Assembly (NCBI GenBank): GCA_003550325.1
Contig: QKWP01001892.1
Coordinates: 23,907 to 87,906 of the forward strand
Origin: Gigaspora rosea
Taxonomy: Eukaryota > Glomeromycota > Glomeromycetes > Diversisporales > Gigasporaceae
Direction: 5' to 3'
Length of the DNA: 64,000 bases
The notes under the pieces were generated by a model. The model was given only the letters and a program-made list of their open reading frames with translations. It made no database searches and was not told where the DNA came from. How positions within the stretch are numbered: position 1 is the first letter of the stretch; each line of letters starts with the position of its first letter. The translations under genes and the position numbers were made by a program. Shown here one piece after another: positions 35,262 through 46,230 of the stretch.

Positions 35262-35508
35262 TATAGTACACTGACCAAAAAAAAACCCTTTTTTCAATAC
35301 TTCCAGGTGCAAAGCATGAAATCTCTATTAAATAAACATAGGTTTTTTTAAATTTTTAGACTACTTATTGTAAGTGTAAAATGTGTAAATGCTTAAAAAT
35401 TTTTTTCTTGTAGCACAAACCCAATACAATATAATATACCTGGGTCTTTTGTAAGTTTTTTATAGATATTTTGTTTTAGACCCTGGGTCTTTTGGTTAGT
35501 GCATTACA
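35262..35508. mobile_element. MITE, ends ~tagtacactgaccaaaa
   Basis: The left end tagtacactgaccaaaa and the right end (complement taatgcactaaccaaaa) bracket about 245 bp containing two 'ccNgggtctttt' boxes. Typical Tc1/mariner-class size. Exact borders are uncertain by a few bases. Confidence 0.55.
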
Positions 35509-35787
35509 ATACATATAAATTAATATTTTACCTTTAAAACTACTTACTGCACACTAATAAAAAGTTTTTCTTATAAAATTTTAATATTAAAAAGGCATCT
35601 TTTAACCTAATTTAACAATATACTCTAATTCTAATTTAAATTAATAGCAAAACTTTTTTAGCAAAATTTTTTAAGTTGGGAATACTAGATCTTACTGTAT
35701 ATTATTTTATATTTATATAGTAGCTCTTAAGAAACATATTATAAAAGTTTTAAAAGATAATAAATATAGCTATATATTAGACTATAC

Positions 35788-36060
35788 AAAGTTTAATTTT
35801 TGGTTTTGCATAATTCACTAACTCAATTTTTCTAAAAAAATTTTTTTAATTCCTATTATACCAATTATTCCAATTTTATTATTTGATTTTTTTTCTAATG
35901 TTACCTAATAATGATCTTAATTTTCTAGAATTATACAATACGTTTGATAAAAAAACAAAATTTTCTGATTCTATATTATGCAAATCGAAAAATTAACTTT
36001 GTATGACCTTATATGCGAACATGAATTAATTTAAACTAAGCAAAGTTAATTTAAGAGTAG
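35788..36060. repeat. dispersed repeat family 'gcaaa', degenerate copy
   Basis: Blocks ggttttgcataattcacta, 'taatgttacctaataatgat' and 'atgcgaacatgaattaattt' match 3960-4210 in order. Confidence 0.55.
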
Positions 36061-36293
36061 TTATCCTGTAAAATTTGATTTTAATAATCAATTTTTGTGT
36101 GTAAGCAAATGATCAACCAATTAAATTATAAATTTTGATCAACTCAATAAAGTAAAAAAAAGCAAAAAAATATAAAAAAGAATGTTTAAATATATATTTA
36201 ATACTAATAAAAACATTAGAAAGGTAGTTTCATATATAATCATTACTATAACATTAAATGCAACCAATATTAATTCTAATTTATTTAAATAAG

Positions 36294-36889
36294 TATCCCT
36301 TAAACTATATATTTTAGTGTACAAATTTGTATGCTAAAATTTTTTAAAGAAAATTAAGCTCTAAAAAATTTTTTTTTAATAAAAACTCTATTTTAATTGG
36401 TTATAGTGACTTTTATAAACTCAAATTACACGGCACACTCTATAGTCATAGCATAAATCACTTCGTATAGTCTAAAATATCAAGTAAAACTTTTGCTAAT
36501 GGCCATTAAGTATGCTTTGTGATCCAAACTTTGGGCTGCCATATCTCTATGGTATTGCCTCAAAAACCAATTATATAAAGTTGGTCATGTATCTATGATC
36601 AACTTTAATATTGTATTATGAAAAAAACCTCTATATGATGATTAGAAAGAATTTTGATAAGTGTCATGTGCAAGTTCCTTTTTTAGTATTAAATTTGGAC
36701 ATCAAAGTCCTATTATGATCCTATTACGATCCACATTAGATAAGTAATTTTTTAAAAATTATAAAAGAAATTTTATGAGATAGGAATTAACAGAAAGTAG
36801 GGGTTAAAACCTAATAAAATTTTATACAATAAACCTTTAAAAATTTTAGCATACAAATATGTACACTATACAGTTTAAGGGATAAAAAC
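36294..36889. mobile_element. MITE with ~45 bp TIRs
   Basis: Left tcccttaaactatatatttt...gtacaaatttgtatgctaaa (about 36296-36345) and right (complement tcccttaaactgtatagtgt...) are inverted over about 45 bp, with TA adjacent. About 590 bp, no transposase. Confidence 0.75.
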
Positions 36890-36957
36890 TTAATATTAAA
36901 TTTACAATATATAGGGTAAAAAAGAGTAATTTGGCAAAAAGTGGTAATTTGGCAAAT

Positions 36958-37080
36958 TTTGATATTTTATGATCTAATGATTAGAATCTAATAGTTTTAT
37001 ACCATTTGATTTGTTTCGATGAGATGAATCAAATAGTACCAAGCTCATCTAGCTCTGACTACTAGGTTACAAAATATTTT
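36958..37080. repeat. palindromic repeat family, copy
   Basis: Two arms of about 60 bp fold around gatgagatgaatc: gatattttatgatctaatga...accatttgatttg against its imperfect complement. Same family as 37140-37275, 41850-41972 and 42033-42153. Confidence 0.75.
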
Positions 37081-37139
37081 TTATTATTTTTTATATTTAT
37101 ACTTTACCAAATTCCTCTTAAAGATCACTTTTGTGCAAT

Positions 37140-37275
37140 ATATAATTGATGATATTTTGTGATCCAGTAATCAGAATCTGACAAACTTTATGTTATTTGA
37201 TTCATCTTATTAAGACAAATCAAATGGTATAAAAATTATTCAATTCTAACTACTGGATCACATGAGATACCATCA
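37140..37275. repeat. palindromic repeat family, copy
   Basis: The arms carry tgatattttgtgatccagta / tactggatcacatgagatac around cttattaagac. Immediately follows the copy at 36958. Confidence 0.75.
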
Positions 37276-37408
37276 ATTCGCCAATTACCTCTACTTTCTA
37301 AAATTTAAGCTTTTTGATACAATGTAATGTCACTTTAAAACAAGATATTATATTACTAATTTTTATATAAAATAATTCTAAATTATATATAAAGTTTGGG
37401 TAAATCTA

Positions 37409-37732
37409 TTTGTCGCTAGTGGTGACAGTCACTGGAGTGTGATCGACCAATTAGATCAAAGGATCATGTGTAATATAAAAAACATGAAAACTTTGATTTT
37501 TTTAAAAAAATCACTTCTAACTTAAAATTTTGTTTATGAAACTACTTTTTTTATGCAAAAAAAAATTCCTTGCAAAATTTTACTATATATTACTCTCTAC
37601 CCAAACTTTAACTATGGCTCTAACTCTAACCCTAACAATAGTAAGTTCGATGCTTTGGTTTTGTTTTGATCATAATGTTACACAATCTAATTGGTTGATC
37701 ATGTTCCAGTGACTGTCACCACTGGTGACAAA
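37409..37732. mobile_element. MITE, ~48 bp TIR with gtgacagtcactgg
   Basis: Left tttgtcgctagtggtgacag and right (complement tttgtcaccagtggtgacag) continue in parallel through gatcRaccaattagat for about 48 bp. The interior (aaattttgtttatgaaac, ctctaaccctaac) is shared with 63224-63573, so the two are one family with diverged ends. No clear target duplication. Confidence 0.8.
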
Positions 37733-38352
37733 TTCATTTTTTTTATTAATTAATATGTAAAAAAATATAATTATATTGTTTAAAATTTCAATAATAAATA
37801 AAAGTTTTCAATAATGCAAGTTTGAAAATTTGTTTATTTTGCCAAAAATGGCTCTATTAGTTTAAAAAGTATTAAAATAGAAATCTAATTCTGTTATTTT
37901 TTAAAAATAAATACTAATTACCATTGTATATTCATTTAAAGCTAAAAATACTACCCAAAAAACAAATTACTCATTTAAAAAAAGCACACCAAATTAAAGC
38001 ATTAAGAACAAATATAGCCAAAATCTAAAACTGATCAAAATGAGGCTAAAAATTTTAATAATTAGAAAAATATACATGAAAAATTGCATATGAAGATAGA
38101 TAATATATCTGATATTCAATTAAAAGATACTAATTATATGCTAAATCATATAGTATATACTAAAGGAAAATATACTGGAAGAATTCTTTCAACCTATTGT
38201 CAAACAAAAGCATTAAAGTTATTAGAAAATGGCTTATATAAAAAAGTATCAGAGGCAGAATCTATAAATCAGAAAATTACAAGTTTAGAAAAAGAAAATA
38301 TCCAATTTACTAAAAAAGTTGAAAAGTCTCAAGATAAATAAAATCACTTAGA

Positions 38353-38524
38353 GGTTTAGGCTGCAGATAAGTATTTAGGTTTACTTAGATATATGTCTAA
38401 GTTTTTATTCTTAGCTTTAGATTTAAAAAAATAAAATTTCTTCCAGTATTGTAAAAAGTTTCTATTAAATTTAATAAAGATAAAAGCAAGGTCTCACCTT
38501 AATATTTAAAAAAAATTAAAAATA
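38353..38524 (+). mobile_element. 5'-truncated LINE insertion, 17 bp TSD
   Basis: 172 bp ending with the LINE 3' box gcaaggtctcaccttaat and an A-rich tail, flanked by the perfect 17 bp direct repeat aaataaaatcacttaga (38336-38352 and 38525-38541). Inserted into the transposase-like relic. Confidence 0.9.
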
Positions 38525-39249
38525 AAATAAAATCACTTAGAATTAAAGTAATCAAAAGTAAAAAAACTATATGTAGAAAAATATCAAAATTATGCTCAGC
38601 AATTCAAAAAGTTATATCTAAAAAATTAGACAAATTAGTTAAAAATTATTTAAACTTAATAATAAAGAATATTCAACTCAATTTATGCAACTAATAGCAA
38701 TACAGGAAATATGTCAATGCAATTAGCTATAATCTGCTCTAAAAATTTTACGAAATTTTAACAAAAAATATTAAAAACATGGATTAATGGTAGTATATTA
38801 TCAAGATAGAATAAAGAAATAGCTCTATTAAGTCTTAGAGAAAATAAGCTCCAAAATTATAATATTTCAAATTATAAATTTGGATTATTAGCTGATGAAA
38901 GCAAAAGAGGAGAGAAAAAATTTTAATAATTGCTACAGCTTGTTGGAATATTGAAAAAAATTTTTCAAACTTACTATATTAGGTGCAGTTGAGTTGTAAT
39001 ACGAATTCAGTTGCCACTAATACGCTTAAAATCTGTAAAAAAAATAAAAAAGATGTTTTTCTGGTTAAGTGACAATACAGCTTAAGGTAAGAATGCCTAA
39101 TTTGATGCAGCTAATTTTATCAATAGCAAGTCGTTATAGAATTAGTATAAAAACGACAAGTTTTTTGCTAAATTTGTATATTTTCAACTTAAAAAAAGCG
39201 TTTATTTAAAAAAATTTTTTAATGCAAAAAAAATTTTTTCCTATTTTAG

Positions 39250-39394
39250 AGGTCGACTAAAGCGGAGTTAATTCAATATATGATCTACACACTGCATAAA
39301 TTACATTATTGATACCTATATAACCTTCTAACAATAATTGCATCAAAAAGGTAACCCTAACCCTAACCAAATTTCACTCTGCTTTAGCCGACCT
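39250..39394. mobile_element. MULE-like MITE inside the pogo element, 10 bp TSD
   Basis: The inverted ends aggtcgactaaagcggagt and aggtcggctaaagcagagt (complement of the right end) are flanked by the 10 bp direct repeat cctattttag (39240-39249 and 39395-39404). 145 bp. The interior contains two telomere-like ccctaa units. It shares the 'ctaaag' end motif with 33098-33378. Confidence 0.92.
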
Positions 39395-39479
39395 CCTATT
39401 TTAGTATGTGGGCTTTTCAAAATCGAGATTATCTAGAGATCGCCCTAATTTGACGCAACTACAATAAAAGGAAGTAATT

Positions 39480-41438
39480 TTACATTTTATCTTTCCCAAG
39501 TTGCTTTAAATTCTTAATACGTTGTTTTTCTGACCTTATGTGTTCCGCATTTTCCTTTTTTTGCCTCTGGGCTTCCTCCTTCTGCGACTTTTCGGCCTCA
39601 CGTGCTGTCCATCTTTGGATTGCCATTTCTTTTTTACGTTGTTTCTCGTTGGCGATCTCTTCTGCCTTCTCCTCCGTTTCCCTTAATTGCTCCAATGATC
39701 TTTCATTTGTTACAAGCTGGGCGAAAGGCATTGTTTTTCTCTTTTTCCATTTTGGAGGTACGGAGTCAGCTTGTTCTTTCCCAATCTCTGAATCTTCGGC
39801 TTGTAAATTACGAGGCAAAGGGTATTTAAGTATTAGTCGCAAAGGGCTTGTACTAGGGTTTTTAAGGGTCTCAACATCTTCTTCTAGTTGTTCAACTCTT
39901 TCATTTAGCAACTTAAATTCCGACATTAGCTCTTTTTTTGTAGGATTAGCCTTGGTAAGGCATGTATGACATTGAACAAGCTTCGAAGAAGATGATCGTG
40001 ATGATGATTGTGATGAAGACAACGATTGTGAAGATGACGACGATTGTGAAGAAGACGGTTGTAGTGATGAGGAAGAAGGTAAAGAAGAAGAAGGTAAAGA
40101 GAAAGAAGAAGAAGAGGAAGAAGGTTGCTGTTCAGGAATATAGGTACGTTCTGTTGCTAATGAGGAATCTAGACGGTCAGGGCCAATTGCACTAGGGTTG
40201 AATGGCCAAATTCCTGTAGTTTTGAATGCATTGCATATTGCCGTGGGCATATAAGTCGCAATAAAGGATAGCCCCAACACTTTAGCAAATGTATGCTTCG
40301 TTATATGTTTACCATTGCTACTAATTCGAAGCTTTTCACACTCTTTATCATAGACTTTTTTAATGTAGCAAACAGTAATTCAGCTGGCTGTAACACGTGA
40401 GTAGTATGAGGGGGGAGGGTATAAAGAAGGATATCGTTCTCGTAGCAAAAATTAACACTAGTATAATTGATATGACTTTTATGGCCATCTAATATTAGCA
40501 ACACAGAACATACAGGCGGGACAGAACTATTAAAATGCTCGATATATTTCTGAAAAAGGCTTTCTCGCATGTATCCTGTCTCAGTGAATCCCATAACAGA
40601 ACCTGCAGGGGCTCCACTTAGAAAACATGGGATCATTCGTTTTCCCTTGAATATGAACAATGGTGGGGTATATGTTCCAGCGGCTGAAATGGTTGGGCAT
40701 ACAGAAATATGCTCATGGGAGCTGCCATACGAAACCTGATGAACTTGGCACGCTCCCTTTTTGGCTATAACTTTTTGAACTCTAGGTTCAATTATAAATC
40801 CCGTTTCATTCTAGGAAAAATAAATAAAATAAAACAAAAAAAAAAAAGAATAAAAAAAAAATAAAAAAAAATAAAAAGATAAAATAAAATAAAGACAAAA
40901 GAAGGACCATGTTCCAAATTTGATCTGTGGTAAATGAATACTCTTGGATGATTTTTTGGAGTTTATCGAAATGATCCTTAACAATTATAGGGTTCGCTTT
41001 TTGCGCGCGAGCCTCATTTAGGGCTTGTGGGACACAAAATGAAAGTTCAGGATGATCCCTCATGAAGCGTTGCCACCATTTTTGACCCGGCCCTTTTTCA
41101 CTAAAAGGATTGGGTTGCCCGTCCTGATGAACAATATCAATCACACACTGGTTTACACCAGACCTTGTCAACTCAAAGCCGAGCTTCTGCATGTTCAAGC
41201 AGTAGCCCACAAGCTGTTCTTCTTCGTGGGTTGTTAAAATTTTAGCACAGCCGGGACGAGCAGAAGGACCATCATTTTTGATGGCACGTCTAAGAGTAGC
41301 TTCAGAAAGATTATAATCTCGCGCAATACTTCTGACACTGAGAACTTTGGGAACTTTGGGATCATTTGATGCGTCCTTTATTGCCTTAAGGGCATTACTA
41401 ATAGCATTACTTCTGGTATTATAATCACTGTATCCCAT
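39480..41438 (-). pseudogene. pogo/Tigger-like DDE transposase
   Basis: Cut-and-paste transposase, nuclear. Exon 1 (41438 to about 40918) starts at MGYSDYNTRSNAI. It has a psq-type helix-turn-helix (SVRSIARDYNLSEATLRRAI), then a CENP-B/Tc5-type half (about residues 70-155, with GQKWWQRFMRDHPELSF). A 104 bp A/T-only intron (about 40814-40917) follows. Exon 2 holds the DDE core: NETGF where the family has DETG, LLILDGHKSH with the second Asp, and HVLQPAELLF where QPLD is usual. A one-base shift in an A-run near 40355 separates the core from the C-terminal frame (39480-40280), which continues with FNPS, a Ser/acidic linker and a Glu/Lys-rich coiled coil. The changed first Asp plus the frameshift imply loss of activity. 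Confidence 0.88.
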
Positions 41439-41849
41439 TATTTTATTAAAAATTTTTTGTAATAAATTGTTACTCTTCGCTTCAATCGCGTTTTAATTTT
41501 TTACTGCTATCAAGTGGAATAGTTTTATTCAATTAAAGAAGGGGTTTGAGATTTCAATATAGGGTACATAATTTTATCTGTAAATATTTACAATCGATCG
41601 AATTTCGCGGGGGTTTTTTTTTTTTTTTTTTTGGTATAGTCGTGAAATTTAGTTCAGTTTAAACATGAATACATACTTATTAAACAAAAAATGGTTCAAT
41701 CGATACAATTTTAAAAGGATTTTTGATTGAATTACTTTGACAAATATATTAATATCAGTTCGTTTGGTTTGAAAAGCTAATTTAATGTGTCACGACTATT
41801 TTTGCCAAGTAAGAAAATCAATGCAAATCAATACAGATCAAATAAATAG

Positions 41850-41972
41850 TGATATTTTGTGTTTCAGTGATCGGATTTGTGTGATTTTGGTACCGTTTGA
41901 CTCGTCTCAATGAGACGAGTCGAATGCACCAAAATCACACAAATCTGATCACTAGAGCGCGAGAAATTGTAA
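41850..41972. repeat. palindromic repeat family, well-preserved copy
   Basis: The arms are tgtgattttggtaccgtttg and its near-exact complement, around ctcgtctcaatgagacgag. It lies in the right subterminal region of the pogo element. Confidence 0.9.
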
Positions 41973-42032
41973 CTGCGTCAATTCTTCTTGTTAACACACC
42001 AAATAATAAAATTAATTTAGATCATTTAAATA

Positions 42033-42153
42033 GCGATATCTTGCGTTCCAGTGATTGGATTCACGTGATTTTGGACCATTTGACTCATCTCAACAAGACG
42101 AGTCAGATGGTACCAAAATCACATGAATCCAATCACTGGAACGTAAGATATCG
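42033..42153. repeat. palindromic repeat family, best-preserved copy
   Basis: Near-perfect arms of about 58 bp: gcgatatcttgcgttccagt ... gtaccaaaatcacatgaatc, centred on catctcaacaagacgag. It sits 60 bp from the previous palindrome and is bounded by 'aactgcgtcaatt' subterminal boxes. Confidence 0.9.
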
Positions 42154-43479
42154 TAACTGCGTCAATTTAGGAACTGCGTCAATTTAGGAATACCTACCTT
42201 ATATGTCATCTAAAATTAATAGTGCTATAAAAAAATTTAATACTTAGAATTAACTAAGGCTATTAGAATCTCTTGTGCTCTTTATGCTACATATATTTCT
42301 TTAATTTTATTTGAAAATATCATATTTAGAAAAATTGATGGACCACAAGGGTCTTTAAAAAAACACACATTTTATTTTTTAAATCTTGCATTTAAATTAC
42401 ATGATAGATATGGATTAACTACTAAAGATAATCCAATGAACATGAAATCAGAATATATTCATGCACTATATGAAAAATTATTAAATTTTTACTTTACCAA
42501 ATAACAGCAACCTATTCAAACATGGTGGAAATATAAGTTAATAGCAGTACAACAATATTTGGCTCAGCATGATATGCATATTCAATTCTGTAATTGGTTT
42601 ATACCAATTATTGAATCAAATCGATCTGTTCCAAAAACATATATTGCACAATGAAAATTATTTTAGGAATGGCTTTTAGATAACAAAGTAAATATTGAAT
42701 TAAAATGTCTAATTAAATTTTGACAAGAATTCTGATCATTTTTTAGTGATATCTCAGTGTATACTAGGTCAATTTGAATAATCTAACTACTATTAGATGC
42801 GTCTCGGTGAGCTCTACAACTTTCAATTAATTGACTTGAGCTGTTAGCTTAATAAACTTGTAAGATTTCAGCATATAATAAAAGTTTATATTGTACTTAT
42901 TCCCAATATTTACTATTGTCCCAATATAGCAATTCTGCAGATCTTATCCGGATCATCAATTAACTACTCTTCCACCAGGTAATAGAGCACATAAAATGCC
43001 ATTGGCTGTTTCTAATTGGATTAATAATTTAGAAGTTGCTCAACAAAATATTAGTGCTTATTTTAATAAAGAGTTGCAAGAAGCTTATGCAATATTAGAA
43101 CCAATAGAATATAAATTTTTTGTAATACATTAGAATTGGGTATTAAAGAAGCATTATCAAAATTTATTAAATGGATACACCTTCCTTTAAGTATTTGTTC
43201 TTTAGGAGGATCAAAAGGATCAGCATTTGCAATTTGCCTTTCTCTCAGCATTTTTTCCTGTAGAAGTACAAGAACAGCTTTTTGATGATATAATAGAATT
43301 TAAAAATAATTTGGAGCAAAATATACAAAAAGAAATTGAAGTTATATTAGGATTAAGAGAGGCATTAGAAGTTTCAAAATTTTTTGAATTTAAAATTTTG
43401 CTTACTTACCAACAATGCCGCTTTATAACTTTCCTTTAGTATATAATTTTGTTAAGTTTTGTATTTGGAGTATAGTAAT

Positions 43480-45183
43480 TAGAGATGGGTAAAATGCACA
43501 TTTTATAATAAAATGCATATGATAAATAAAATGCGCATGATACTGCATGATAAAAAATTTCTTTTAATTTTTATCTTTATTATTGAAAATATATCTAAAT
43601 AAAGATACTATATATTGATTCTTAATCAGATTTTGCCTATATATATATATAAATTTTTACAAATTTGCTAATTGTAAACTTCGTTGCTATCTTATATAAT
43701 TTGATACCTGACCCGTGGCTCTGCCATGTGAGCTTTGTATAAAATTTTAGAATCTTTTCATTTTGCATTATCCACTGTCCCACTTATTCAATTTTTTTTA
43801 TTTTTTTATTTTTTAGTTTCCAATTGTGCTAATTGTTCGATTTTGACACTTATTTTTTTTCGCTATTCTCATCGATATGGAGTTTAATTTCCCATAATTG
43901 TATGATAGGACTGACAGGAAACATATGAATAACGGCCCAATTTTTTGATTCCTTATTGTGCAAAATAAAAATTTAACTTTGTATAACCTTGAATGTGAAC
44001 ATCATTCTATTTGCAGAAAAAGAAGAAAAAATCTGCCATCTGTTCTGAATTTAAAATCCATAATGCAAAATGAAAAACCAACTTTGTATATAATATTTAT
44101 AAATATGCTGAGTTGGTTTGCATTGAATCGGCACAAAAAATTTTGTTACTAAACATACTATTCTATTAACTACAGTATATGGTTAAGATTGAATTCTGCC
44201 ACAGAATTCACACTCTATTTCAATATAGTTGAGCCAGTAATTATTTTGATTTTTATCATGAGTTTTTATAAAAAAAATTCTATTACAAAATTGTTCACTA
44301 TACTAGTAATTGCAATATATAGTGAGTTAGTTTAAATCAGTATAAACTAACTATAAAAAGTTTTTACAAAGCTCATTACTCCAATAACAAATAGTATGCA
44401 GCTTAGTTTTATTGGTGAATGCCAATTTTTAAAATAAGTGTCGCAAAGAGAATTTTAGCTCATTGATCACCTTTTGAACATAACCGTAATTTTTTTGATT
44501 AGTAGATCGACAAAAACTACAAGTCACTAAGAAAATTAGTTGATTATTAGATAATCTGGGCGGCAAAAATTCCAACCAAAAATTCTAGAAATCAATCATT
44601 AAATATTTGATTGAATGTAACTTTATTGATATTCACTAATGTATTCACTATTTTTTTATTTATCATATGTTTTATCTATAGCGGAGCATTTGTCGTGTTC
44701 TTGCACTTGTTCTTGCACTTGCACTTATTCTTGAACTTGAGACCATTATACAAACCGGTTTCAAATTCAGGAATTTTTTTAGCCCAAAATAGTTTGTAAA
44801 TATTAGGCAATTAAACATCAAAAGTAAATTTGGAAAATTCATGTTCATGATCTTGTGCTGTTTAAGGGCATTAATAAGGGCATCAAAAAATGATATAATA
44901 ATTACTTTCCATGATAATAGTCATAATCATCTTACGTATTTCTGTAAGTTTTCCTACATTTAGGTCACATTTTTTGAATACGACCAATCAAATATGTTAA
45001 AGAGAACAGACCCAGAATTGAAGTATATAGATAGATTAGAAAGTTAATTATACTTATTTTATATTTAATTTTTCTATATAAAATTTTGATGGAATAAAAT
45101 GCGCATGATTCGGAAATATGCACATTAATGAGCATTCATGCACATGATTTAGGAATCATGTGCACGCATGAAACCCATCTCTA
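43480..45183. mobile_element. hAT-type element, 8 bp TSD
   Basis: It begins tagagatgggt and ends acccatctcta (perfect 10 bp TIR), with the 8 bp direct repeat atagtaat at 43472-43479 and 45184-45191. 1704 bp. Subterminal regions repeat 'aaaatgcNcatga' on the left and its complement on the right. The interior contains the dispersed family at 43740-44160 and the 'gaccaatcaaa' module at 44951-45020. No transposase is recognisable, so it is non-autonomous or decayed. Removing it restores SIVIHQQQ in the host relic. Confidence 0.9.
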
Positions 45184-45430
45184 ATAGTAATACATCAGCA
45201 ACAGTTAGAAGGAATGTTTAATCAAATATGATCATAAAGTTCATCCAACTATGAGTATGGAGTTACAAGAGGTACATTTAATTCAAGCTAGTCCATCTAA
45301 TACATCACTCAAGGATATTCAACAAGAACTAAGAAGACAAAAAAAATATAGAAGCAAGTAATCAAGCAAGTGGACCAGAAGTGGCAAAATTATATCTTGT
45401 ATCTTTATTAAAGAAGTAAATACATGGTGA

Positions 45431-46230
45431 ACCTCAATAAGCCAGATATGTGTATTTAACATTTTCTAGTTTAGTATGATATTTGATTAATTGAAGTGAA
45501 TTCAATTACATATATTAGCTAATAGAATAAAAAATAGTTTATAAAGTCCAGTTTATTAAGATTTTATATGTACTATTTTTAAGATGATATATTATTGCCC
45601 CATGAATGAAAAAAAGTATTCAGTTAACATTAAGATAAAAAAAAAAGTATTCAGTTAACATTAAAAAAATTTTATATACATATTAAAATGATTAATGATT
45701 AAAAAAAAAGATAACAGAAAAAATCTTGACTTACACTGATTTACTAATTATATTATACATGTTTGTAAATCATTTGATATCGCATACCCTAATATTATAT
45801 TAAGTTCAATATATAATATTATAAATCAATGATTCGACCATTATTTCTTTGCATTATGACAACACACATGATTACCAATAATACAAAATAATGATCGAAA
45901 GCTCCTTAGTAAAATAAATATCAATTAATTTTCTGTATGCAATAATACAGTTTCTTATAAACATTAATGCAAAGGTCTTGCTATTTTTCTACAAATATAA
46001 TAAAAAACAATAAAAACTTTATTGGGGATTATATTAGAAATAATGCATAATGGTACAATACAACAAACTCATATCTAGCTCCCTTCAAACAACTCAAGCA
46101 TCTAATTTACATTATATAAATCTTGATTTGTGCTACTAACTTGACAAACTTTATAATCTACTGTTATTTAAAGACTGATGTTTTATTCTCAACAATGACA
46201 TCCATCATACTAAAAACAGGTTAGTATTTT
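45431..46230. other. no gene seen
   Basis: AT-rich. A 20 bp unit 'aaagtattcagttaacatta' is duplicated at 45614-45664. Confidence 0.4.

Larger units (their letters stand above)
39085..42199 (-). mobile_element. complete pogo/Tigger-like transposon, TA TSD
   Basis: 3115 bp. The left end aggtaagaatgcctaatttg and the right end (complement aggtaggtattcctaaattg) continue as gaNgcag. TA target duplications lie at 39083-39084 and 42200-42201. The box 'cctaaNttgacgca' is repeated subterminally at 39443-39460 on the left and at 42154-42187 (twice, inverted) on the right, with a partial copy at 41970. It carries one transposase gene (39480-41438), a nested MITE at 39250-39394 and two large palindromes near the right end. 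Excision on paper restores the host coding frame (GCT TAT ATG). Confidence 0.92.
38084..45430 (+). pseudogene. large transposase-like gene relic split by three insertions
   Basis: One decayed coding region is recognisable in pieces: 38084-38352 (coiled-coil-like, SLEKENIQFTKKVEKSQDK), 38525-39084 (ending FGLLADESKRGE, then FWLSDNTA), 42200-43479 (YMSSKINSAIKKFNT, AIRISCALYATYISL, PMNMKSEYIHALYEKLL, PPGNRAHKMPLAVSNWI, IHLPLSICSLGG) and 45184-45430 (IVIHQQQLEGMFN). Removing the LINE stub, the pogo element and the hAT element joins DNTA to YMSS and SIV to IHQQQ in frame. The order 'DES', 'DN-A', 'C-L-A--I' resembles the RNase H-fold layout of hAT-like transposases. I believe it is a family repeated in glomeromycotan genomes, from memory only. 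Stops and frameshifts occur throughout, for example near 39083, 42248 and 43240. Confidence 0.7.

Noticed and set aside
39352..39368. Telomere-like ccctaaccctaacc as an internal telomere or chromosome end
   Set aside because: Only two units, located inside a 145 bp MITE with its own target duplication.
39538..40195. Plus-strand ORFs over the transposase
   Set aside because: They are antisense shadows of the Ser-rich and coiled-coil C-terminal region of the minus-strand transposase.
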